Of a stretch of DNA of 64,000 nucleotides, positions 52,470 to 61,535 are shown in pieces (the first letter of the stretch is position 1; every line of letters begins with the position of its first letter). The stretch lies in NCBI RefSeq assembly GCF_004327355.1, contig NZ_QJUM01000009.1:62001-126000 (forward strand), given 5' to 3'. Position numbers and translations under genes: made by a program. The notes below the pieces were generated by a model. The model searched no databases. It was given only the letters and a program-made list of their open reading frames with translations, and was not told where the DNA came from. Source of the DNA: Phytopseudomonas dryadis (GTDB lineage: Bacteria; Pseudomonadota; Gammaproteobacteria; Pseudomonadales; Pseudomonadaceae).

Positions 52470-53035
52470 GGATCGTTCTCCTGTAGGGGGAAGGCGGTGT
52501 CAAGGGTTCGAGTGGTCGGTGGTTGGTCAGGTTCAGTCTATCTGCGCTGCTCTGCGTGTCGCGGGTCAGGCGTGGCTGTAGGCAAGGCTCGTGGGGCGTT
52601 TACAGCCGAATGCCTTTCCGTGGTGCTTGCAAGCGATTTCCGGTGCATTGCCAATGGTTTGATAAATAAAGATAAATTCCAATGGTTGACGGTGCTGAAA
52701 GCGCCAGAACGGTGCCTGGTGCCGGCAATGAAAGAGCCTGGCTCGGTATTGGCTCATCATTATGAGGCGTGCTTTTTTGCAGTGCTCATTTGTGGTGCGT
52801 TGTGCCGGCCGCGTCTTTCTCGCCGATGGAAAGCCCCGCAGCCCATGCGCCCGCTAGAACGATCACATCGATACCGGGTTCAGGATCATCCGCTTCTGCG
52901 TTTCGGGGCTGGCTGGAGGTCGTCGGCCAGAGCCGAGCGGGGGCGATGCCTCTGGTCGATCCGCCGGCGGTTGACGCTAAACTTTTGCCGGGAGCTGCCG
53001 TCAACCCTTCACATGTCCAGTTCCGGTGACCTGTC
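52470..53035. other. 566-bp gap without a credible gene
   Basis: Between the divergent YqjD-like and DUF5610 genes. It includes an AT-rich stretch around 52659-52682 (GATAAATAAAGATAAATTCC) unlike its surroundings. Possible frames here have no motifs. A FliA-like promoter lies near its right end. Confidence 0.6.
52978..53004 (+). promoter_or_regulatory. FliA (sigma-28)-like promoter of the DUF5610 gene
   Basis: TAAA (52978-52981), 15-base spacer, GCCGTCAA (52997-53004) fits the consensus TAAA-N15-GCCGATAA with two changes in the -10. Start of transcription near 53011, 25 bases before the gene. Confidence 0.55.
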
Positions 53036-54169
53036 ATGACTTCTCCTTTCCCGCTGTCCTCCTCGACCACCCGCACCCCGCTGGTCGGCAATCAGGCGAC
53101 CATCCGTAACGCGGCGGATGCCCAGGCCGCGCTGTCCAACCGGCTGGCCGAGCGGCTGGGATTGCCGGCCGATGCGCTGACGGCCAAGCGTGACGATTTC
53201 AGCCCGGAGAAGGTCGCCGGCCGGGTACTCGGCTTCATCGAACAGCGCCTGCAGAGCGAGGCGGCTGCCGGTGCCGACCCGGCCAAGCTGCAGACGCTGC
53301 TGGAGCAGGCGCGGGCCGGCGTGGAGAAGGGCTTCGACGAGGCGCGCAAGATTCTCGACGGCCTGGGCGTTCTGCAAGGCAAGGTCGCTGCCGATATCGA
53401 CGAGACCTACCAACGCATCCAGGACGGTTTTGCCGGACTGGACAAGCTCTATGGCGGTACTCCCGCTGCGGGCAGCGGCGCTGGCGTGACGGCCGCGGGC
53501 GGGCGCTTCGCGGCGGTGGCGGAAAGCTTCGAATTGTCCATCACCACCCGTGACGGCGATCGCCTGCGGGTTTCCATCGCCCAGGCGTCGGCCAACTGGT
53601 CGAGCGCGGCGGTGGATGGCAAGGGCGCGCTGAGCAGCCAGTCCGGCAGCGTGCAGATCGGTGCCTGGCAGGTGGAGGTCGACGGCGAGCTGGATGACGA
53701 TGAACGTGCCGCCCTGGAAAAACTCTTCACCCAGGTGCAGGACTTGTCCAACGCCTTCTATTCCGGTGACCTCTCAGGCGCCTTCGACCGGGCCATGGCG
53801 CTCGACATGGATGGCTCGCAGCTGGCATCCATGTCCCTGCGTCTCACCCAGACCAGTGTGCGTCAGGCCACGGATGCCTACAGCTCGGTTTCCCAGCAGG
53901 GCGGACAGTCCGCCAGCGCGGTGAGTGGTGCGCTGATGGATTATGCCCAGGCCCTGCTCGATGCGTTGCGCAGTGCCGATGGCCTGAGCAATGACGGCAA
54001 GGGGCTGCTGCAGGATCTGCTCAAGGGTGGTTTCTCCCTGGATGAGCGTTTCGATACGGCGCGCCTGGACAAGGCCGAGCAGCTCAACGGGCGCCTGCTC
54101 GAGGGCCTGCAAGGCATACTGTCGTCGACCTTGGCGCCCAAGGCCGCGGAGGATTCGGCGGGGGCCTGA
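53036..54169 (+). CDS. DUF5610-domain protein
   Basis: 377 residues, no signal peptide or membrane segment. Residues about 30-145 (NRLAERLGLPADALTA, EKVAGRVLGFIEQRLQSEA, ARAGVEKGFDEARKILDGLG) form the DUF5610 helical domain. The rest is Ser/Ala-rich with a beta segment (LSITTRDGDRLRVSIAQAS). The function is unknown. A FliA-like promoter and the nearby cheV gene hint at a motility-time role. Confidence 0.75.
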   Translation: MTSPFPLSSSTTRTPLVGNQATIRNAADAQAALSNRLAERLGLPADALTAKRDDFSPEKVAGRVLGFIEQRLQSEAAAGADPAKLQTLLEQARAGVEKGFDEARKILDGLGVLQGKVAADIDETYQRIQDGFAGLDKLYGGTPAAGSGAGVTAAGGRFAAVAESFELSITTRDGDRLRVSIAQASANWSSAAVDGKGALSSQSGSVQIGAWQVEVDGELDDDERAALEKLFTQVQDLSNAFYSGDLSGAFDRAMALDMDGSQLASMSLRLTQTSVRQATDAYSSVSQQGGQSASAVSGALMDYAQALLDALRSADGLSNDGKGLLQDLLKGGFSLDERFDTARLDKAEQLNGRLLEGLQGILSSTLAPKAAEDSAGA

Positions 54170-54230
54170 GTGCGAGCGGGGGCGGGCGGATGCTAGACTT
54201 CCGCCTTCCTGAGTCGCGGAGGCCTGGATC

Positions 54231-54473
54231 ATGCTCCCTGAATGTCGTTTGTTCGGTACCCTCGGTTGTCACCTGTGCGAGCAGGCCGAGGCGGTGCTGA
54301 TGCCATTCGTCGAGCGTGGACTGCTGGTCGAGCTGGTGGACATCGCCGACCGTGAAGAGTGGCTGGAGCGCTATGCGCTGCTGATTCCGGTATTGTTGCG
54401 CACCGATACCGGTGCTGAGCTGGCCTGGCCATTCGAGGCGCCCCAGGTGGCGGCATTTCTGACAGGCTATTGA
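54231..54473 (+). CDS. Glutaredoxin-like protein (DUF836 type)
   Basis: 80 residues. CxxC active site GCHLCEQAEAVL near 12-16, and a late cis-Pro motif LLIPVLLRTDTGAELAWPF near 50. This short thioredoxin fold lacks the glutathione-binding GG of classic glutaredoxins. A thiol-disulfide role is likely. Its stop TGA lies at the edge of the repeat element that follows. Confidence 0.82.
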   Translation: MLPECRLFGTLGCHLCEQAEAVLMPFVERGLLVELVDIADREEWLERYALLIPVLLRTDTGAELAWPFEAPQVAAFLTGY

Positions 54474-54669
54474 AAAACGTTAGCGAGGCAGCCAGCGCAA
54501 TACCGATGGCGGCCCCGCAAAAACAGGCTAGGCGCCCCCGGCGAAACGTAGCGCAGCGGAGTAACAGCCGAAGGCTGGCCCGCAGGGCGAACGAAGTGAG
54601 TCAAAACGGACTGGGCTCGCACACGAGCCTGTTTTCAACGCCGCGATGGCAACGCAGGTAGTTTTTCAA
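54470..54669. mobile_element. ~200-bp element with TTGAAAAAC ends
   Basis: TTGAAAAAC at the left (54470-54478) and GTTTTTCAA at the right (54661-54669) form inverted ends. The inside has CCGAAGGCTGGCCCGCAGGG and GGACTGGGCTCGCACACGAG, no gene. A 19-bp block recurs at 43205. It fills most of the 302-bp gap before cheV and probably belongs to a MITE or REP-like family. Confidence 0.6.
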
Positions 54670-54775
54670 CGGCTGGCTAAGCTGAGCTGCGTTCGCAGAT
54701 CAAACCAATAATGATTCCGGCGTCGTCCGGTGTGCTGCAATTCTTTGCTGGCAAGTGTGAAGGGGAGTGATTTCA

Positions 54776-55660
54776 ATGAGTGTCGTGCTGGGGGATACCT
54801 TGTCCCTGCTGCTGTTCCGTCTGCACAGTGGCCGTCTGCTCGGCATCAACCTGCTCAAGGTCAATGAGATCATTCCCTGTCCGGCGCTGACCCGCCTGCC
54901 CAATCGCCATCCCCATGTGCGTGGCGTGGCGACCTTGCGCGGCGCGGCGCTGACCGTCATCGACCTGGCGCGGGCGATCGGCGAACGCGGTGGCGGCGAT
55001 AGTCAGGATGGCTGCCTGATCGTCACCGAAGTCAGTCGTTCGCGCCAGGGACTGCACGTGCAGAGCGTCGAGCGCATCGTGCAGTGTTCGACGCGCGACG
55101 TACGTCCGCCACCGCCGGGCTCCGGTACCCGGGCCTTCATCACCGGGGTGACGCAGATCGACGGCACCATCGTGCAGATCCTCGACATCGAAAAAGTGCT
55201 GCACGAGATCGCTCCGGCCGCCGTCGAGGAGGTCGATGAGCAACTGCTCAGCCCTGACGAACGACAGCTGTTGCAGGGCCGCCGTGTGTTGGTGGTGGAT
55301 GACTCCCATGTGGCGCTGCAGCAGACCCTGATCACCCTGCGCAAGCTCGATCTGGACTGTCAGGCCGTGCGCAGCGCCGCCAGTGCGCTGGAGCTGTTGC
55401 AGGGGGCGCAGCAGGCCGGCCAGCCGATCGAGGTGCTGGTGTCGGACATCGAGATGCCGGAGATGGACGGCTACACCCTGGTGCAGCAGATCCGCAAGGA
55501 TAGCGCCATAGGCCAGACCTACGTGCTGCTGCACACCTCGCTCGACAGCACCATGAATACCGAGAAGGCCCGTGCGGTCGGTGCCAACGACGTGTTGACC
55601 AAGTTCTCCACCGTGGATCTGAGCAAGGCCATCGTGCGTGCCTTCCAGACCCTGGCCTGA
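54776..55660 (+). CDS. cheV: CheV-type chemotaxis coupling protein 1
   Basis: 294 residues. CheW-like domain about 1-155 (LLLFRLHSGRLLGINLLKVNEI, HVRGVATLRGAALTVIDLA) and a receiver domain about 168-290 with DDSHVAL and phosphoacceptor Asp in VSDIEMPEMDGY. CheV couples chemoreceptors to CheA and is tuned by phosphorylation. ATG is 8 bases after AGGGGAG. A second CheV lies at 62538. Confidence 0.93.
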   Translation: MSVVLGDTLSLLLFRLHSGRLLGINLLKVNEIIPCPALTRLPNRHPHVRGVATLRGAALTVIDLARAIGERGGGDSQDGCLIVTEVSRSRQGLHVQSVERIVQCSTRDVRPPPPGSGTRAFITGVTQIDGTIVQILDIEKVLHEIAPAAVEEVDEQLLSPDERQLLQGRRVLVVDDSHVALQQTLITLRKLDLDCQAVRSAASALELLQGAQQAGQPIEVLVSDIEMPEMDGYTLVQQIRKDSAIGQTYVLLHTSLDSTMNTEKARAVGANDVLTKFSTVDLSKAIVRAFQTLA

Positions 55661-55710
55661 GGCGCCGGGCGATAGCACGGCCCGGAGGCTTCGCCAATCA
55701 AGGTAAGACG

Positions 55711-57342
55711 ATGGCCAGGATACTGGGCGCAGTGAAGGACGTGGAGCGATCCCAGGCGCTGGTACGCTTGCTGGTGTCTTCCAGCGCTGTCGTCTACGTC
55801 GTGGTGGTATTGCTGATGGGCGCCGTAGCGCTTTCGCAGTTCCTCATCATCCTGGCCGATATCGTTCTGTTCCTGCTGGTGGCCGCGGTACTGTTCATTC
55901 GTATCTCCCGGCGCCCGGGCGTCTTCGTCGGGCGCCGGGTGTTCGCCATGAGCTGCGATTACTTCGCCATCTGCGTGGCGATGATCGCTGGCGGCGAGCC
56001 TCTGTTGCCGTTGTACGGTTTGCTGCTGTGGGTCACGGTGGGCAATGGCATGCGCTTCGGCACCCGCTATCTGCTGGCGGCCACGGCCATGGCGCTGGTT
56101 TCCATTGGCGTGATCACCTGGATGAGCCCCTACCTGCACCGTGAAGTGCACTGGGTGCTGACCCTGGTGATCACCACCGTGCTGGTGCCGGCCTACGCCT
56201 ACATCCTGCTCAAGCGCAGCCGTGAGGCCGTACAGGAGGCGAGGGCGGCCAACCTGGCCAAGTCGCGTTTCCTCGCCCAGGCCAGCCACGACCTGCGCCA
56301 GCCGATCCATTCCATCAGTCTGTTCACCGCCTGCCTGCGCGATGCCCAACTGGGCCCGCAGGAGCAGCGCATGGTGGAGAACATCGACAAGTCGCTGCAC
56401 AGCGTGACGCAGTTGTTCCGCTCGATTCTCGATATCTACACGCTGGACAACGGCAAGGTCGTGGCGCAGTGCGAAACCGTCGAGTTGCAGGGGCTGATCG
56501 ACGATCTGCTGCAGCAGCACGCCGAGGCGGCGCGTTGGGCCGGCGTGACCCTGCGTGTACATCGCACCCGTTGCCGGGTGAGCACCGATCCGCATCTGCT
56601 CGGCATCATGCTGCAGAACCTGGTTTCCAATGCCCTCAAATATGCCCAGGGCAGCGAGGTGCTGATCGGTTGCCGTCGGCGTCGGGGGGCGCTGGCGGTC
56701 GAGGTCCATGATCGCGGCAGGGGAATCGCCGAGTCGCAGCTGGACAAGGTGTTCGAGGAGTTCTACCGGGTTCGGGAAGACCGCGACAGGGATATCGAAG
56801 GGCTGGGTCTGGGCCTGACGATCGTCAGGCGTCTGGCCGGACTTGCCGGCTTGCAGGTATCCATTCGTTCCCGCCTGGGTCGGGGAACCCGTGTCTCCAT
56901 CGAGGGCTTGCAACTGGTTGCCGCCGAGATGAAAACGCTCGGGAGCCCTCGCAGCCAGCCGCCCACTCCGCTCGATGGCTTGCATGTATTGCTGATCGAG
57001 GATGACCGCAATGTACTGGCCGCGACCGCCACCCTGTTGGAAAAATGGGGTTGTCAGGTGAGTACGGCCACCTCGATCCCGTCGGCGAACGTGCCCTGCG
57101 ATCTGGTCATCACCGATTTCGATCTCGGCAGCGGGGCCTCCGGTGCCGATTGCATCGATTACCTGCGCGAACTGAGCGGCCGGCGGGTGCCGGCGCTGGT
57201 CATGACCGGTCACGATGTCGTGGCGGTTCAGCAGCGGGTGGGTGATGTGGACGTGCCGGTGCTGGCCAAGCCGGTGCGGCCTGCGGAGTTGCGTTCGTTG
57301 TTGAGCAGCCTGCGTCTGCAACTGAAGGCGGCGGTCGACTGA
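55711..57342 (+). CDS. Hybrid histidine kinase with RpfC-like membrane input
   Basis: 543 residues. About five membrane helices in 1-168, including GEPLLPLYGLLLWVTVGNGM and FGTRYLLAATAM, close to the DSF-sensing input of Xanthomonas RpfC and P. aeruginosa PA1396 as I recall them. H-box SHDLRQPIHS (His193), N-box MLQNLVSNALKYA, G-boxes HDRGRGI and GLGLGL. Receiver about 424-540 with Asp469 in VITDFDLG. No Hpt domain. A convergent NarL-type regulator follows. DSF-like ligand is inferred. Confidence 0.88.
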   Translation: MARILGAVKDVERSQALVRLLVSSSAVVYVVVVLLMGAVALSQFLIILADIVLFLLVAAVLFIRISRRPGVFVGRRVFAMSCDYFAICVAMIAGGEPLLPLYGLLLWVTVGNGMRFGTRYLLAATAMALVSIGVITWMSPYLHREVHWVLTLVITTVLVPAYAYILLKRSREAVQEARAANLAKSRFLAQASHDLRQPIHSISLFTACLRDAQLGPQEQRMVENIDKSLHSVTQLFRSILDIYTLDNGKVVAQCETVELQGLIDDLLQQHAEAARWAGVTLRVHRTRCRVSTDPHLLGIMLQNLVSNALKYAQGSEVLIGCRRRRGALAVEVHDRGRGIAESQLDKVFEEFYRVREDRDRDIEGLGLGLTIVRRLAGLAGLQVSIRSRLGRGTRVSIEGLQLVAAEMKTLGSPRSQPPTPLDGLHVLLIEDDRNVLAATATLLEKWGCQVSTATSIPSANVPCDLVITDFDLGSGASGADCIDYLRELSGRRVPALVMTGHDVVAVQQRVGDVDVPVLAKPVRPAELRSLLSSLRLQLKAAVD

Positions 57343-57352
57343 GCGGCGCGCC

Positions 57353-58036
57353 TCAGGATTCGCCGCTGTGCGTGCCCAGGCTCAGCCGGAACAGCTTCTG
57401 CGCGCCCTTGGCCGCTGCCGCGGCCCGGCTGCTGACGTTCAGTGTGCGCAGCAGGGCCGAAACGTGGATGCGCACGGTGAAGGGGGAAATATCCAGCTGC
57501 CTGGCGATTTCCTTGTTTGAAAGCCCTTCGACGAGCAGACGCAGCACATCCTGCTGGCGTGGCGTGAGCTGTTCCTGCGACTCATAGCCGCTACGCACGC
57601 CGGATGAGCCGTACAGGGTCACGAACTCGCCGTTGCGCACCTGCAGGAGGGCTTGGCCTATCGCATCCGGGGTCGCCGCCTTGCTGATGAAGCCATCGGC
57701 ACCGGCCGCCATGACCTCGCCTATCACCTGCTGGTCGTCGACCATCGATACCACGACGAGGGAGGTGCGGTGAAATTCCTGGCGCAGGCCGGCCACGCTG
57801 GCAGCCCCTTCGCAGCCGGGAAACAGCAGGTCGAGCACCAGCATATCCGGCGCCTGTGGTGCCCGGGCAAGCAGCAATACTTCGTCGAGGCTGGCCGCCT
57901 CGACGATCTCGGCGTCCGGCATGATGCGTTGGACGATGCGCAGCATGCCGTCGCGAAACAACGGGTGGTCGTCAGCGACTATCACGCGTTCGCGACGCGG
58001 CAGGGCAGGGGTATTGGGCGCAACGGTAGAGGACAC
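57353..58036 (-). CDS. NarL/LuxR-family response regulator
   Basis: 227 residues. Receiver with ADDHPLFRDG, phosphoacceptor Asp in MLVLDLLFPGCEG, and Lys in FISKAATP. HTH near 160-215 with LTPRQQDVLRLLVEGLSNKEIARQLDISPFTVRIH (in parts). The C-terminus is Ala-rich. It converges on the hybrid kinase with a 10-bp gap, a layout like PA1396/PA1397, so it is the likely partner. Confidence 0.93.
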   Translation of the reverse strand: MSSTVAPNTPALPRRERVIVADDHPLFRDGMLRIVQRIMPDAEIVEAASLDEVLLLARAPQAPDMLVLDLLFPGCEGAASVAGLRQEFHRTSLVVVSMVDDQQVIGEVMAAGADGFISKAATPDAIGQALLQVRNGEFVTLYGSSGVRSGYESQEQLTPRQQDVLRLLVEGLSNKEIARQLDISPFTVRIHVSALLRTLNVSSRAAAAAKGAQKLFRLSLGTHSGES

Positions 58037-58310
58037 GGCTGTCTCGCTTCAGTCGGACGCCCGCATGCGGACGCAGATGCTTTGCTCGATTTTGTATTGT
58101 GGAGCATCCGGGCTGGTGATCTTAGCAAGATCGCGCACTGGCGCAGAACAGCATCGACCACGCAGCATCGGTTGAACTGAGAGGCAATGGGAGTTTGCGC
58201 CACCGATCCGCGGCGAGCCGCTTTTTTCGATGGGCGGTCGCCAGCCTGAGCGGCCGCATGGCCGCCGCAGGACATTGCCGAGAGCGGTTTCCGTGGTGCC
58301 TGGCGGCCAC

Positions 58311-58336
58311 AAAAAAGCCCGCTTGAAAGCGGGCTT
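58311..58336 (-). terminator. Rho-independent terminator after tRNA-Pro
   Basis: On the minus strand GCCCGCTT-tca-AAGCGGGC is followed by TTTTTT, 44 bases downstream of the tRNA. Confidence 0.88.
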
Positions 58337-58379
58337 CTGTCGATTTTCGATACCCTGGGGCATCTCCATCGAAGGGATT

Positions 58380-58456
58380 TGGTCGGAGAGACAGGATTCG
58401 AACCTGCGACCTTCTCGTCCCGAACGAGACGCGCTACCAAGCTGCGCTACACTCCG
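58380..58456 (-). tRNA. tRNA-Pro (CGG)
   Basis: 77 bases including an encoded CCA. The anticodon loop TTCGGGA within the stem CTCG/CGAG gives anticodon CGG; D-loop AGCTTGGTAGC and T-arm GCAGGTTCGAATCCTGT are standard. The acceptor stem reads CGGAGTG against CTCTCCG, leaving a U6-U67 mismatch. The terminator follows at 58311-58336. Confidence 0.95.
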
Positions 58457-58575
58457 AATGCGCCAAATTGTACTGAAAAAGTTTTGCAGCACAAGGGGTT
58501 AGGCTAAAAAAATTTCGGCTGAAGCGAATCGAGCGGGTGGCGGGCGGTGCAGGCGCCCGCCTGGCCCAGGAGCGC

Positions 58576-58797
58576 TTAGAGCTCCTTGACGGTACGTACC
58601 TGATCCTTGTTGACCTTGGTGCGTTTGCCGTCAAGTTGTTCGAATTCGTAGAAGCCGGTCTCATCGTCGAAGTCCGGACGATCCACTGTCTGAATCTCGC
58701 GGCCATCGTTCAATGTGATCACCGACGGAGTGGAACAACCGGCCAGGGCGACCAGGCCGAAGGCCAGCAAGAATGCGGCGATAGTCCGTTGCTTCAT
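58576..58797 (-). CDS. YgdI/YgdR-family small lipoprotein
   Basis: 73 residues. Signal peptide with lipobox LVALAGCSTPS, then VITLNDGREIQTVDRPDFDDETGFYEFEQLDGKR (in parts), the SH3-like DUF903 fold. The predicted site is the membrane face of the periplasm. The function is unknown. GGAGA ribosome site upstream. Common in multiple copies in Pseudomonas. Confidence 0.93.
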   Translation of the reverse strand: MKQRTIAAFLLAFGLVALAGCSTPSVITLNDGREIQTVDRPDFDDETGFYEFEQLDGKRTKVNKDQVRTVKEL

Positions 58798-58854
58798 GAC
58801 GTGTCTCCTTAATGGGGCTTTATGTGTACTCAGGCTATGACGAGCGCGATCGGC

Positions 58855-59478
58855 TCAAGTTCCGCCACTTTTGTGCGTCCTGTTGCCGCTGTCCGCACGC
58901 CCGTCCTGTTCGAGCAACTGCGGCGTATTGATGTTGGCCAGGCGCGGATCGCCTGGCTCGCATGCCAGCGCCAGCGGCTGGTGATCGCGCAGCCAGCGTT
59001 GCGGGCTGCGCTGCCCCGCCTGCCAGGCCTGCTCCAGCGACGCCAGCAGGTTCCTGGGAATGACCGCGAACAGGGGTTCCCAGTGGCCGCCCTGAGTGAC
59101 CATGACCGGGCGGGTTCCGGCCAGCGCCAGCAGCCCGTCGAGCAGTGGCGTATCGAGTTTCGGCGCATCGCACGGCAGTACCAGCAACTGTGCATGACGG
59201 GCGGCGTGCAGCCCGGCACGAATGCCGGCCAGCGGGCCGGGGAAGTCGTCGTTGTCGTCGCTGACCAGGCGATCGGCGTAGTCGGCATAGGCCGCCAGGT
59301 TGCGATTGCAGGAAACGATCAGGTCATCGGTGAGGGGCCGTACCAGGTCATGCAGCCAGGCGATCAGGGGCCGGCCGCGCCAGTGCACCAGGCCCTTGTC
59401 GCGCCCGCCCATGCGCTGCCCGCGCCCGCCCGCGAGCAGCAGTACCGAGCAGGTCCTGGGGGCGGCAACGATAGGCAT
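58855..59478 (-). CDS. mobA: Molybdenum cofactor guanylyltransferase
   Basis: 207 residues. GTP-binding motif [21 protein letters not shown] near 15-35, [17 protein letters not shown] near 78, and [13 protein letters not shown] near 100 with the metal Asp. It adds GMP to molybdopterin to make MGD for DMSO-reductase-family enzymes. It is divergent from moaB-moeA. The C-terminal [17 protein letters not shown] tail is short and polar. Confidence 0.94.
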   Translation of the reverse strand: MPIVAAPRTCSVLLLAGGRGQRMGGRDKGLVHWRGRPLIAWLHDLVRPLTDDLIVSCNRNLAAYADYADRLVSDDNDDFPGPLAGIRAGLHAARHAQLLVLPCDAPKLDTPLLDGLLALAGTRPVMVTQGGHWEPLFAVIPRNLLASLEQAWQAGQRSPQRWLRDHQPLALACEPGDPRLANINTPQLLEQDGRADSGNRTHKSGGT

Positions 59479-59547
59479 GGCGGGCGTCTCCGGCGGTAGG
59501 GCTGTGGTATAACACCGGCCATTGTTCACGACAACTGGAAGCCTGCC

Positions 59548-60087
59548 ATGAGCCACAAGGCCGAGACGCTGTTCGTGCCGCTGAATATCGCCGTTCTGAC
59601 CGTCAGCGACACGCGCACCCTGGAAACCGATACCTCTGGACAGCTGTTCGTCGATCGCCTGCGCGCGGCCGGCCACAACCTGGCCGAGCGGGTGCTGCTC
59701 AAGGACGATCTCTACAAGATCCGCGCCCAGGTCGCCAGCTGGATCGCCGAGGACGTGGTGCAGGTGGTGCTGATCACCGGCGGCACCGGCTTCACCGGCC
59801 GCGACAGCACGCCCGAAGCCGTGGCCTGCCTGCTGGACAAGCAGGTGGACGGGTTCGGCGAGCTGTTCCGGCAGATATCCGTGGCCGATATCGGCACCTC
59901 GACCCTTCAGTCCCGCGCCTTGGCGGGCCTGGCCAATGGCACTCTGGTGTGCTGCCTGCCGGGTTCGACCAATGCCTGCCGCACCGGCTGGGACGGGATT
60001 CTCGCCGAGCAACTGGACGCTCGGCATCGCCCTTGCAATTTCGTGCCGCATCTCAAGCTCGCCGCACCCTGCGAGAGCCGCGGATGA
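59548..60087 (+). CDS. moaB: Molybdopterin adenylyltransferase MoaB
   Basis: 179 residues. It has [37 protein letters not shown] near 72-89 and [16 protein letters not shown], the MogA/MoaB fold. It adenylates molybdopterin before metal insertion by MoeA. The ATG follows CTGGAAG. ATGA overlap with moeA. Confidence 0.94.
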   Translation: MSHKAETLFVPLNIAVLTVSDTRTLETDTSGQLFVDRLRAAGHNLAERVLLKDDLYKIRAQVASWIAEDVVQVVLITGGTGFTGRDSTPEAVACLLDKQVDGFGELFRQISVADIGTSTLQSRALAGLANGTLVCCLPGSTNACRTGWDGILAEQLDARHRPCNFVPHLKLAAPCESRG

Positions 60088-61292
60088 ACGCTGGCGAGAC
60101 GCTGATGCCGCTGGAGGTCGCCCAGGCGCGTTTGCTGGCGTTGGCCGAGGCGGCCCCCATCGATGGTCTGGAGCGGGTCGGCCTGGCCGCTGCCGACGGC
60201 CGCGTGCTGGCCGAGCCGATGATCGCCGGGCTGGATCTGCCGCCCTGGCCGAACAGTGCCATGGACGGTTATGCCCTGCGCCTGGGCGACTGGCAGGGCG
60301 AGCCCTTGCCCGTGAGTCAGCGCATCCTCGCCGGCTGCGCGCCGCAGGCACTGGAACCGGGTACCTGTGCGCGAATCTTCACCGGCGCCCCCTTGCCCGC
60401 CGGCGCCGATAGCGTGGAGATGCAGGAGAACGTCGTGGTCGAAGCCGACGGGCGCATCACCTTCAGCGAGCCGTTGCGGCTCGCTCAGAACGTGCGTCCC
60501 CAGGGACAGGAGAACCGCAAGGGCGAAACCCTGCTGCCGGCCGGGACACGCCTGGGGCCGGTGGAACTGGGGTTGGCGGCATCGATCGGCATGGCCGAAC
60601 TGACGGTACGGCGCAAGCCGCGCGTGGCGGTGCTCTCCACTGGCGACGAACTGGTCGAGCCAGGGCAGCCCCTGGCCGCCGGGCAGATCTACAACAGCAA
60701 CCGGCGCCTGCTGATCGCCTGGTTGCAGCGCCTGGGTTGCGAGGTGATCGACGCCGGCATCCTCGCCGATGACCTCGCGCTGACTCGCGCCGCCTTGGGC
60801 GCCTTGCACGACGCCGATCTGATCCTTTCCACCGGTGGCGTATCGGTGGGCGAGGCGGATTTTCTCGGCATCGCCTTGCGTGAGGAGGGCGAGCTGGCGC
60901 TGTGGAAGCTGGCGATCAAGCCGGGCAAGCCGCTGACCTTCGGCGAGTTTCGTGGTCGGCCGGTGATCGGTCTGCCGGGTAACCCGGCCTCCACCCTGGT
61001 GACCTTCGGTTTGCTGGCCCGCCCGTACCTGTTGCGCCGCCTCGGCGTCGAACGGGTCGAGCCGCTGGGTTTCCCGGTGCCGGCCGGCTTCACCTGGGCG
61101 AAGGCCGGCAAGCGTCGTGAATACCTGCGTGCGCGCCTGGACAAGGGGCGCGTGGTGGCCTATCCGAACCAGAGTTCCGGGGTGTTGCGCAGCGCCGCCT
61201 GGGCCGAGGGCCTGGCCGAGGTACTGGAGGGCACCACCCTGGAAGAGGGCGACAGCCTGCGCTTCATTCCACTGAGCGAGCTGCTCGGCTGA
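60084..61292 (+). CDS. moeA: Molybdopterin molybdotransferase MoeA
   Basis: 402 residues. MoeA motifs: [14 protein letters not shown] near 52, [19 protein letters not shown] near 95, [10 protein letters not shown] near 185, [12 protein letters not shown] near 250 and [13 protein letters not shown] near 298. It inserts molybdate into adenylated molybdopterin. The start codon overlaps the moaB stop. A hairpin follows at 61361-61383. Confidence 0.95.
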   Translation: MNAGETLMPLEVAQARLLALAEAAPIDGLERVGLAAADGRVLAEPMIAGLDLPPWPNSAMDGYALRLGDWQGEPLPVSQRILAGCAPQALEPGTCARIFTGAPLPAGADSVEMQENVVVEADGRITFSEPLRLAQNVRPQGQENRKGETLLPAGTRLGPVELGLAASIGMAELTVRRKPRVAVLSTGDELVEPGQPLAAGQIYNSNRRLLIAWLQRLGCEVIDAGILADDLALTRAALGALHDADLILSTGGVSVGEADFLGIALREEGELALWKLAIKPGKPLTFGEFRGRPVIGLPGNPASTLVTFGLLARPYLLRRLGVERVEPLGFPVPAGFTWAKAGKRREYLRARLDKGRVVAYPNQSSGVLRSAAWAEGLAEVLEGTTLEEGDSLRFIPLSELLG

Positions 61293-61360
61293 TGCCCGGC
61301 ATCCGCCCCAAGGCCTTGCAGCCGCGCTGAAAGGGGCGTGCGTCGCTGAGGCCCGGGTCG

Positions 61361-61383
61361 CTGGCGGTATCAGGTACCGCCAG
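61361..61383. terminator. Hairpin downstream of moeA
   Basis: CTGGCGGTA-tcagg-TACCGCCAG, a 9-bp perfect stem 68 bases after moeA without a T-tract. It may end or stabilise the moaB-moeA transcript. The remaining 243-bp gap holds no clear gene. Confidence 0.45.
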
Positions 61384-61535
61384 TTCGCTGTGCAGCAGGT
61401 GGGGTAGGGCTGCCAGCGTTTCATCCCGGCCATGCCTCTGGCCCGATATCGATTCGTCGAGCAGGACGAATGCCGCTATCCACTGTCTGCATGGGCAGAA
61501 TATTGTTTTTCCAACCCCGAACCAGGGAAACCTAT

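Noticed and set aside
52497..53039. 180-codon frame in the gap before the DUF5610 gene
   Set aside because: No motif, irregular composition, poor start context, and it overlaps the FliA-like promoter.
58210..58227. GCGGC-ga-GCCGC followed by TTTTTT as a plus-strand terminator
   Set aside because: The stem is only 5 bp with a 2-base loop and no plus-strand gene ends nearby.
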